Shown here: one piece after another, positions 46,217 through 55,284 of the stretch | How the letters are laid out: every line of letters starts with the position of its first letter | Numbering within the stretch: the first letter of the stretch is position 1 | Origin: Grammothele lineata | Lineage: Eukaryota; Basidiomycota; Agaricomycetes; Polyporales; Polyporaceae | Assembly (NCBI GenBank): GCA_002150815.3 | Contig: NDFF03000001.1 | Span: 1,054,001 to 1,118,000, forward strand | Direction: 5' to 3' | Length of the DNA stretch: 64,000 nt | Position numbers and translations under genes: made by a program | Notes under the pieces: model-generated | What the model was told of the DNA's origin: nothing | The model's database searches: none | The model's input: only the letters and a program-made list of their open reading frames with translations

Positions 46217-46643
46217 AGACCTTCGGGTTTTCTCGGAGTCGGGGACGCTGCGGCGGGCCAAGCCAGGGGCGGTGGAAGAGATGAAATTAGACCGATTCTA
46301 TTGCGTTGCGTTCGCTGAGCGAGTTATATGGTACAAGTTACAGTATGCGTACGGCGAGTTACAGGGGTTACAGGATTATACCACGAGTTACAGATATTCA
46401 TACTGGCAATAAAACGGAACGTCGAGCTGATAAGTTATGCTTGGATGCATGGCATAGCGTACAACAACACCCCTGCGCTCCCAGGAGCGCGACCAGTAAG
46501 ATTATTAAAAGCGAGAGCGAAGAACCGATCAGCTGCAACATCGTGCGACCAAGGAGAGCGAAAATGAATTAAAGCGCAGTTAAACTCGACCCAAGGCACG
46601 AACCATACAGCACTGCACCGTCGAACACGCAGCACGGAGCTCC
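46217..46643. other. Convergent 3' region
   Basis: 427 nt, AT-richer than the neighbouring genes, between two genes ending toward each other. Repeated GAGTTA/AGTTACAG words at 46318-46395 are the only pattern. Confidence 0.5.
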
Positions 46644-49538
46644 TCATGCGCACGGACCAGCACTGGCGGCCTTTCTGTATCCGTAAACGGGACGGGGAGC
46701 GACGGGGTAATAGTCCTGGAACGACTGGGCGTAGCCGCCCTCGACCGAGCTGAACGGGGCGACGGACGAGTCCGAGCACGTACTCGAAGGCGCGCTATAG
46801 AACATCGTCTCGCGCGAGGCCGGGCTCCAGAAGTCTGCGGCATCGTCGTCCTCGTTCAAGCACCCGGCGGACGAAGACGCACTGCCGGGGTGGTACGACG
46901 CGGTGTCGATGGCGAAGCTGTCGCCTTCGACGACGGGGGAGTTCTCGAGCGGACTCGCGACGGAGGTGGCACAGTCGTCCCAATGCTGCGTGGTGTCGTG
47001 CAGCGCGGACGAACTCGGGGATGCGGTGACGGTCGACGCCGAGTCTGTCGACCGCTTCCGAGCGCGGGCGATGCAGCGCAGGACTGCGTCGGGCGTTGAA
47101 GGGATCGCAGCAGTGGAGATGGTGCCTGACCACGGCGCTCCGAGAGAGGGAGGGACAGTCTGCACCTCCGCGGAGGCGACCTCATGCCGTACCGCGAGGT
47201 CCTTGAGGGAGAAGGCGGTCATAGCAGGGTCGAGAGTGACGCCTGGGGGTGGGCGACCGTCGGAAGATTCTCTTCTACGTCGTGTGCTGTCGTAAGAGCT
47301 GATGGTAGGCAACGAGTCCGCTGGAGAGAAGGAAGTACTGATTGGAGACGGCGGCAGGGACTTGTGTGCGCGGGCGACCCGCACAGGGTCCTTTGGTGGA
47401 GGAGAGGGGGGTATGTCTGGAAGCGCACGAGTCGGAGGAGGACACGGTGGGGGCGGATAGGACGGCGGGAGGGAAGACGGCGGGAGAGGGAACGCTGAAT
47501 AAGAAGGAGAAGGAGGAGACTTCGCCTTGGGCCTCCACCTTGGAGGAGACGCGGAGTTTGAGCAAGACGCCAGCTTTGGGGGAGTCGAGGGAGTTCGGCC
47601 TCCATGCGTCGAGACTTTGACTGGTGATCCGAAGGGCGACCATGCGGACGGAGGCAGCTTCCGACTAGGGGTCAGAGCTGACGCGTTCGTGAACGGGAAG
47701 GCGTAGCCAGGATCACGACCCGGAGATTGCTCCGCAAGGACCGAGCATGAGGATGGGAACGTGTACGCGGCCGACGACGGGGAAGCGGGGAGGCTATTCC
47801 TCGTCCGTTTACCGGAAGGCGAGATACTGTTCCCGGCGACGCTCCAAGTTGCGGCGCGCTCGCACTTAGCATGAGAATCCTGCGACGACGCACGACGAGA
47901 AAGCGGAGGGGTAGGTGGACGGGGTGTTCCATGAGCTGGAAGGGCAATATCTGCTTTTGCGAACGGATCCGCCTCCGGGGTAAGAACACGTCCTATAGCT
48001 AGCGCATCCTCTTCACTTTCTTCGCTGCTAGAATGGTTATAGGAGTGACCGTCTGTGCTTGTCACACAGCTTTTGTCATGGGACTGCGAGTGGGACTGTG
48101 AGAATACGGGAGAGCTGGGCGTGGATGGGGGCGAATCGGACGACAACGTAGATGGGGATGAATCGGCCGAAGGGTCCTCAGAACTTGTCTTTACAGTGAT
48201 GTTTAGTTTCGAGCGCGCGATTCGACGCGACTTGCCTGGAAATGCAAGGCTGACCAAGTTAGAAAGCCGCGCGGTGAGACTTGAGGTCGAGCGGGTGCTC
48301 CCCTGAAACGTGTCAAGATCAGCATTTGTCCGCAGAACCCGCGTCTATCGTACGAACCGTAGAGTTACTCGCCGCGCTTCCGCGCCTCTCGAACACATAT
48401 GCGGGGGGCGTGTGGCCGTCATTGGTGTCAGAATCGCAGGAAGAGAGCGCTTGTTTGAGGTCCGGAACGGGCGGTGCATCTCTCGGACATGTAAGAGGCG
48501 ACGGCATCTCTGCGTTCTGCCGCTCGTTCCACAGGGCAAAGTCCTCGAAACCAAGCCCACGGGGAGCAGGAGGGTTGGGCGCGCTGCGAGACTTGGAGCG
48601 TCTGAGGCCATAGCCACTGCTTCTGGATTTACGGAGCGCAGGTAGTCGGGTCTGGGCGCTTTGCACCGAGTCTACCGGGGTTGCGGGTCGACCGAATGGC
48701 GGGATGGATGGACGAGAGGAGCGAGTGTTGACGTCATCGAAGAAGGAGGGAAGGGATGCTGTAGGGGGAGGGGAATGGATGCTCGTAGGGGTCATGGCCC
48801 TGGCAAGGGGGTAAGAAGTGGAGGCGGAAGTGGCCGGACGGGTATGTATACGCTCGGGGCGCAAGGGCGAGTCGTCGAAAAAGGAACGTAAAACAGGGGT
48901 TTCTGAACGAGATTTTGCGTCGGCGGAATCGAATCGGCTCAGGGGTGTAGGAAGCGGCGGAGGGCTGGAATCGCGCTTGCCGCCGGGCCGGTAGGAGCGG
49001 GAAAGACTTTCGGCGCGCGAACGAGGGCGAGTGAGGTCTACCATACTCCAAGGAGAGAGGGTGCGCGAGAGGGACGTCGGCGAGTGCGACGAGGCCATGC
49101 TGGCCGAGGCGTGGGCTCTAAAGGCATGGGTGAAGGAGTTCGGAGGCCGGAAGCGGATGGAGCACGTGACTTGAGAACGAAGGCCGAGGCACGCGTGCGG
49201 ACTTGGTGGAAGACGCGGAAGGCGGTGATCGTTCTGGAACGAGAGCGTGCGGCGGTGGGTGACGAAAGCGGAGAAACATCGTCCTCGCTGGGCGAGGAGA
49301 GGGAAGGAGTGTGGACTTCGGAGTCGGGCTGGAAGCAGTTGGAGGAGTTCGAAAGAGAGTCCGAATGAGCGTCTTCGTCTGATGGACAAGAAGCAGAGCG
49401 AGGGGACGGAGGTGTGAAGGAAAGAACGGGCTGGTGGAGCTGCAAAGAAAGGTTTTGGAAGTTGAATGCGGAACAGACGAGGTCGTTGAACTCCTGGACG
49501 GTGAAAGGAGTGGCGGGAGCGTCGACCGGAGACGCCAT
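46644..49538 (-). CDS. Ser/Pro-rich protein of unknown function
   Basis: Three exons, 49538-49171, 49117-48358 and 48302-46644, join in frame to 928 residues. No known domain is recognised. The first ~40 residues (FTVQEFNDLVCSAFNFQNLSLQLHQP) look folded and may be the only globular part. The rest is dominated by Ser, Pro and Arg, with many SP and TP sites, polyproline stretches (PPSYPPPPCPPP) and acidic patches, so it is probably disordered and phosphorylated. Short conserved-looking blocks are SVVDLT-like WSMVDLTRPRS, LGFEDFALWNERQ and a C-terminal YDYYP-like segment (QDYYPVAPRPVYGYRKA). Such proteins in fungi are often signalling or cytoskeletal scaffolds, but nothing here proves that. The 5' end is supported by a TATA box about 50 nt upstream. 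Confidence 0.72.
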
Positions 49539-49583
49539 GGGGAGACCAGCAAAGGATTAAAGAGAGTGGAGGAAGGGCTATAT

Positions 49584-49591
49584 GTATATAA
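49584..49591 (-). promoter_or_regulatory. TATA box of the Ser/Pro-rich gene
   Basis: On the minus strand TTATATAC lies 46-53 nt before the ATG at 49538. The position and sequence suit a core promoter. Confidence 0.5.
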
Positions 49592-51465
49592 GGCGGGGAT
49601 CGGGAGCAGTGCGGAAGATGGTGGTGGTACGAAAACAAGAGGGACAGCGGCCGTGTCCTGCGGGGGGCTCGGAGGATGGTGGCGACGGCGACGGGGCGTC
49701 AGCGTGCGCAGAACGGTGTTGACCGCGGTCGAAGGACGGCGTGGGGGCCGGCGACATTCCTCGGCGGTGACAAGCTTTGCTTGAAGAGCGTCTGCATTCG
49801 GCGCACCTGCCAGTCGTCGTGCCTCGCCCAACGTCGGTGGCTACTCAATCACTCTGTCACCAGCTAAAACGGGAAGACATCACCTGGGCCACGGCGTCCA
49901 GACTCGGCATGCCCCTTGCCTTACGTGCGCTGCTCGAGGGCGGCCTTCTTCACAGAGCTGGGCGCTGCCAGCGCAAGTTCGAGGGTGTCTGCGATCGGAG
50001 CCGCGCGGCTCGCCGGGTCATGAATCGATGACGAGACATCGCCCGGCGCAGATCACAGCTCCCCGCCTCCAAGAAGAATTCCATCCGCCTCGGATCCCAG
50101 CCAGCGCGGAAGCGCTCCGCGTCTTCGCCGCTCGAACAACCCATGTCGCACGTCCAAGGGCGCCCCCGGCCCATCCCACGCCGAACATTAGTGTGCATGT
50201 GCCACCGACTGCACCGTATCACCCCCGGCCTTCTGCGCGTCCGCCGTCGCCGCCGAGTGACAACTTTGTCTCCCGCCGGCGCTGGCAAACAACGCTCGTG
50301 CCTCTCACTCAATGTCTCCGCGCAGCAACGCCGTAACACAAGGCGGTGCTTTCTGTCATGCCGAATTGACCAGGTACCTATACATATCAGCGCCATCCTA
50401 CTCCGTGAACTGAACGCCGTACCTTTCAAGACGAGACTGTCAAATAGCGCTCCTACTCTCTGTCAATCCTGTCTTCCGAACGGCGCGATGACGCACGCCC
50501 GGATGAGTGGCAAGGGAAACGGGCGACATCTCGGGGCCAGATGGTGGCGAAAGCCAAAATCTCAACTGAATGATTCCATGAGCAGAAGACCTTCTGACGG
50601 GGCACGCTCGCGTTCAGCAAGACCCTTGGTCAGGCGGGCGTAGATCTCATCCGTTGTAATTCGGCTCGCTCAAGTTCATGGAAGGTGCATTTGCTTAGAA
50701 TCGGACCGTGCGATCTCTACGTTCACTGGCGAGTGAATTAGAATTTCACTCCACTGAAAAGATGCGTCATTATTCACCTTCGTCCTGCATGTAAACATTC
50801 TAGACACGCTGAGACCTATATATCTCCGGAAGCTTGTGGAATCAGCGAAAAGGAAGTGACTGAGAGTGAGAGCTACTCGCCGGGCGCCAATCCCGGTTGG
50901 CCGGTGCGCCTGACGTGCTGGCGTCTATCATGGCAAATAGACGTACACATCGCGAGTGTGGCGTGCTACGCTCACTTTCTGCCCTTCCTTCTCTGAACGA
51001 ACGGGACATCCGTCACGCGTCTACCGCTTCTCAGCCTCTTCTCGATGACGCATCTCCGATAGAGATACTCTCAGCTGTCGTAGCTGCATGTCCTAGACCG
51101 CTGTTGTCTTTCGCTATATTCCCGGGCTCGGGTCTTCAAGTTCAAGTAGTCGGGTTCGCGTGGAGCCCTGAACATCCAGAAACTTCTTCCTGGCACTTCT
51201 TCCTGGCACAGGCTCGAAACCCCAAGCTAGGAAACAACTTCGAACTTCAGCCGAATACTACCATGTCGTACCTCTGAAAACGCGTCCATGAATGCTGCGT
51301 CGCAGGGTCTACCACCATGTGCTCGACATATGTATATACTAGCCGAACAAAGCGCGGTCGTCCCCGGGCCGCTGTCGCTGCGCCTCAATCAAGTCGCCCA
51401 CAAAGCTCTTATTGGCTGGAGTAGTTCCCCTAGCAGAACCTGTAGATGGCATTTTCGAGGAAATT

Positions 51466-51591
51466 CCGATTCTTTAGAGAATCGGTGTTTAATACCGGCG
51501 CGTTAGCATTTTCACGTGACTTTCGATGGCAGGCGTCTAATCTAAGGGCCCGTCTGTCTCCCGTTGTGCACGTGACTTTTGATGGCAGGCG
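51466..51591. repeat. Hairpin followed by 23-nt direct repeat with CACGTGAC core
   Basis: An 8-bp hairpin (CCGATTCT, loop TTAG) at 51466-51485 is followed by two copies of CACGTGACTTTYGATGGCAG, extended by GCG, at 51513-51535 and 51569-51591. They differ at one base and are 56 nt apart. CACGTG is a bHLH-type E-box. Confidence 0.65.
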
Positions 51592-52161
51592 CTTGATTCA
51601 CTCCCTCCCAGGACCCAGACTCTCCCAGTCCCGAGTCCTCCGACTCCAGCTCTCGGACTAGTAGGCAGGGTAAGCCCGACCAACAGGCTGCCTCTGGCAC
51701 GTTTTCAATATGTCTACACGCATTGATGGTTAGGCATGTCGCTCTCGCACGGGACGACATCTCCCCTCGGATACTAGTGCTGTTTCTATGTTCCGATTCA
51801 AGTTGTTTGTCGCATCTCTTCGTTATCGTTGTAACATATCCAAGTCAGACCAATGTCTTTCACGTGTAGACAAGTTAAGCGAGTGCATATCTGGCCATTG
51901 CATTGAGGCAGATTCAGGGAACAGCAAGAATCGGAACCCAGGGCGCTGGAAGCGCCGCTCAGGAGGCAAGTAGCTGAGAACTCGCGCAGCACTCGAGCAA
52001 TCACTAGGGCTAGACTAGGTGAGCCCTATAAGCATTTGCTAAGACTAACTATTACTCATCATTGTCTGCGCGATTGACCAGACGAGGATTCGTCCGAATT
52101 GTGTCTATTGAAGCTCTTAGAGAGCAACTCAGTCGATTGAACCGACACGGCCCTCTCGATC

Positions 52162-53869
52162 ATGGCCCTTTCATTTGGCCGCTTCCTGGACGTCCCGTGG
52201 CTACGTAGCGTGCACGATGGCCACCCGATCTCCTCCTATCATTCTCTGCACGTCGTCCTTCGTCGCATAGCCATCACGACGCCGAAGGACGACGCTACTC
52301 TTTGGCTTCGGGAAGTCGTCACGGACGCACATATTCCGGAGGCGCTGTTGGTCCGGACGGGAGACAAGTGTTCTGCGCGGTGCAGATAACCTCGTTCGCG
52401 ATCGGGTGCCTTCTAGAGCAAACGGAGACATACTCGAAAAGACTGCCGGCCATCTCGGCAGTACCGAAGCAAGCGTTAGCCGCCCTCGGCGAAGAGTGCC
52501 ACAGACAAGGCAAGGTTTTTCGGCGCGCCGGCCTATCGCGCTCGGAAACGCACAATATCCTCCTCTTCGTCGGGGTGGCGCCTTCGACCCTCAGCATCGG
52601 CGTTGCGTTGGCGGTTCGAGGGGCTGAGGATCCGGATAGCGCCGACTGAATAGGCTTGTACAGGGCGGCCGCTTCTGGACTCTCGAACTGCGTTCTCACG
52701 GGGCTGCTCAAGTCCAGGGTGCTCGAGAACGGCTGGTGTCCCGGTCTTCGTGATACTTACCCCTGTCCATGCCCTCACCCACGTCATCTCCACGAAACTT
52801 TTCATTCAGACCCACATCACGGAGCATCCAAGATGCAGCGACCAATATTGTGCATTCTGTACTATCGACCCAGACGACCCCGCTCGCCGCGTGCCGCACA
52901 CGGATCCATTCTGCGAATGCCAACCACTCGTCCCTGTCCTTCAAGCGATCTACGACCTCCTATCCGTGGGGAATAGCGTCACCTACGTTACGACCTCGGA
53001 ATGGCTCTATCGCGTGTGGACGCTGCAAGAGGGCGTCCTCGCCCGCAAATTCTATTTTGAGTTTCGCGACGGCTTGACGAATCTCCAGGGGCTCGAGTAC
53101 TCCAAGGAACCCGTGCGGCGAGACGGCGCCCGCCGCATCATGGTGTCCACAGGTCCGCGCGTCCTCGCCTCCCTCATCTCTCTACGGTTCGACGCCGTGA
53201 CGGGCGAACACGGGCCGCATCTCACGCTCCGGGAGGTGGCGGCGCTGTAAACGACCACGATTGCGGGCCTGCTCCAGGCTGCCGACGTCGAGGCGCTGCT
53301 TGCGGTCGCGGGCGAGGACGTGGCAGAGAGGCGAATGCAGCAGTTCTACCCCCAAGTGAAGCGCGTTCCGCGAGGCGTGCCCACGTCCTCGTGTCCGGGG
53401 CTGTGTGGATGGCTTTCGGCGAGAACCGCGGAGCTTGACGGATAGGGTCTGCGGGGCATTCGAGGGCTGTGGTATTAGCGCGAAGGACGGGCTGCTTGCG
53501 GCGTACACCGTGGCTGCGTTCAAGGGCGTCGTATCGATGCAGCTCACCAACGAACTCCTGGATAAGCCAGACGCCAGCGAAGAAAACGACGTGGCAGTGA
53601 AAGTGCCCGTGTACCGGCCTGAGTCGCTCGCGTTCCACGTCCTTCTCGTTCTTCCCCTACGCCACGACGGTTATGCAGCATTGCCCTCGTCCCTCGAGTA
53701 CTTCATGCTGCTGCACGGCCTCCCCACCGAATCCGATCCGACACAGGTGTGCGTCACGGCGGCTCAGAGCAAGCGCACGGCCACTTGCGCGGAGACGGCT
53801 GGGAAGGCGGACACGAACGTGCTGCTGGCCACATTCGTCGCGCATGCCACACTGCGGCACGTCCCTTAG
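52162..53869 (+). pseudogene. HET-domain pseudogene lacking its HET core
   Basis: Collinear with HET gene B but in several frames. Blocks in order: DVPWLRSVHDGHP, DAHIPEALLVR, a frame change near 52380, LGEECHRQGKVFRRAGLS, a stop at 52647-52649, GWCPGL, a frame change near 52745, EHPRCSDQYC with CEC (the pre-HET Cys/His module), then a jump. The sequence passes directly from IYDLLSVGN to TSEWLYRVWTLQEGVLA at about 52975, losing about 120 residues that in gene B carry HVWADG and the WIDSLCVPE block. It runs on to a stop at 53248-53250, then AADVEALLAVAGEDVAERR and, in another frame, DGLLAAYTVAAF. So it has at least two frame changes, two or more stops and an internal deletion. Some breaks could be introns, but the loss of the HET core cannot. 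Not functional as a HET protein. Confidence 0.8.
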
Positions 53870-54215
53870 AGGAGCTATATGGGCGACAAGTTTGCAGCGC
53901 ACTGGGCACGAGACCGGCGGGGTGCAGACGCGCCTCTCCGTCTGGAGCTTACGACGATTCCTGTTCTGCTATCACGACGCCCTTGTCTGATCTCTTGTTA
54001 CATGGCTCTTGAGTGGGTTTATGCTGAGGTCACTTGAACATCTACACTAGCCGCCCGAGAGGATTTCAAGACGACATTTTTTAGAAAATAGGTTTCATGG
54101 TGCAAAGGTACCGGTGGCGCCGACGCGGTGACTAGGCTGTACAGGTCAAATAGGTTCACCAGGATCCGAAACTCTCATATATATTAATTGTGTGCGGTAC
54201 CCCTCTCCAGGATTT
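53870..54215. other. Spacer between HET pseudogene and foldback element
   Basis: 346 nt, AT-richer than the genes, with no coding pattern. It ends at the left terminus of the inverted-repeat element. Confidence 0.5.
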
Positions 54216-54220
54216 GACAC

Positions 54221-54681
54221 TACAAGATAATATCTTCCCGCCTATTAGGCGGAGACGAAGATATATCTTCTCCGCCTAACAAGGGAGGCCGTGGAGGGCG
54301 TTCCCGCGGTCTGATGGTCGCCAAAATTTAGATACTACGTCAGTATGTCATGTAGAACACGATGCCATATGTCAAAAGGTGCTCACCGTCGTATGTCGCG
54401 CTATATGTCGCGTGGGTTGTTCTGGGGGAGGAGGGAGTCTAGCGCCCGGGGCACGCGCGCGATCAAAAACGAGACGCTCGCGCGGTCCAGGCACCGGCTA
54501 AAGTGCCCGGAGAACCCGATCCGGTCGGCTGATACCGAGAAAAAGGGCGGAAGAAAGGGGATTCGAACACAAGAACCACGCACGACTCACAAGACGAACC
54601 ATACCACTGTGCCATGAGTCCATGTATATTTGAGAAAATAAGCGCAATATCAGACCATCTTCAGTGCGGCCGCAAACACAA
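54221..54681 (+). repeat. Left arm of foldback element
   Basis: 461 nt, the reverse complement of 54777-55237. No mismatch was found where I compared the arms base by base. Confidence 0.85.
54540..54621 (-). promoter_or_regulatory. Mirror tRNA-like RNA polymerase III unit in the left arm
   Basis: Exact reverse-complement copy of the unit in the other arm: A box at 54603-54614, B box at 54559-54569, T5 run at 54540-54544 on the minus strand. It would transcribe outward to the left. Confidence 0.6.
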
Positions 54682-54776
54682 TACTGTGTCCATCTCTTCT
54701 TCGCTCTGCGTGTACATTACTTGAAGGCTCTTAAGACCTTTTTGATGTCTGGAATGAACGAGGAAATGGACACCTG

Positions 54777-55237
54777 TTGTGTTTGCGGCCGCACTGAAGA
54801 TGGTCTGATATTGCGCTTATTTTCTCAAATATACATGGACTCATGGCACAGTGGTATGGTTCGTCTTGTGAGTCGTGCGTGGTTCTTGTGTTCGAATCCC
54901 CTTTCTTCCGCCCTTTTTCTCGGTATCAGCCGACCGGATCGGGTTCTCCGGGCACTTTAGCCGGTGCCTGGACCGCGCGAGCGTCTCGTTTTTGATCGCG
55001 CGCGTGCCCCGGGCGCTAGACTCCCTCCTCCCCCAGAACAACCCACGCGACATATAGCGCGACATACGACGGTGAGCACCTTTTGACATATGGCATCGTG
55101 TTCTACATGACATACTGACGTAGTATCTAAATTTTGGCGACCATCAGACCGCGGGAACGCCCTCCACGGCCTCCCTTGTTAGGCGGAGAAGATATATCTT
55201 CGTCTCCGCCTAATAGGCGGGAAGATATTATCTTGTA
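54777..55237 (-). repeat. Right arm of foldback element
   Basis: 461-nt partner of 54221-54681. The 95 nt between the arms keep traces of the same symmetry (TGTCCAT near both inner ends), so the original palindrome may have been longer. Confidence 0.85.
54837..54918 (+). promoter_or_regulatory. tRNA-like RNA polymerase III unit in the right arm
   Basis: A-box-like TGGCACAGTGGT (54844-54855) and B-box-like TGTTCGAATCC (54889-54899) match the tRNA gene consensus at 11 of 12 and 10 of 11 positions as I recall it. A T5 run at 54914-54918 could end transcription. The acceptor and T stems do not pair, so this is a tRNA relic, not a working tRNA. It would transcribe outward to the right. Confidence 0.6.
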
Positions 55238-55284
55238 ATGTCTAGAGCTCCCCTCTCTCACCACAACTCCCACTACCGCACACC

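Larger units (their letters stand above)
49539..52161. other. 2.6-kb intergenic region with short repeats
   Basis: No gene that I can support. Frames up to 166 residues exist but lack family pattern and overlap on both strands. Visible structure is a CACGTGAC-headed direct repeat and a hairpin near 51466-51591 and a 13-nt tandem (CTTCTTCCTGGCA) near 51183-51209. GC content falls toward the HET cluster. Confidence 0.5.
54216..55242. mobile_element. Foldback (long inverted-repeat) element, non-autonomous
   Basis: A 1.0-kb palindromic element whose two 461-nt arms appear identical over the stretches I compared (54221-54681 and 54777-55237), around a 95-nt loop. The inverted match extends outward five more bases with one mismatch (GACAC / GACAT). 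Each terminus carries a smaller inverted repeat, TAGGCGGAGA / TCTCCGCCTA, and starts TACAAGATAATATC. No transposase or reverse-transcriptase sequence is present. The 90-residue frame found in both arms is a by-product of the symmetry. No clear target-site duplication was found. It lies between a HET pseudogene and HET gene B, 47 nt before the latter's ATG. Each arm contains tRNA-like A and B boxes, so it may be two SINE-like units joined head to head. Identical arms imply a recent origin or ongoing gene conversion. Confidence 0.82.

Noticed and set aside
50897..51277. 126-residue frame in the large spacer
   Set aside because: No family pattern, no neighbouring exons, and it includes a 13-nt tandem repeat. 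Could be chance.
54837..54910. Functional tRNA-His (anticodon-like GTG)
   Set aside because: Only the A and B boxes fit. Acceptor, anticodon and T stems do not pair.
54345..55113. Identical 90-residue frames in the two arms of the foldback element
   Set aside because: They arise from the perfect inverted repeat, run through the antisense of the tRNA-like unit, and are Arg/Ser/His-rich without family pattern.
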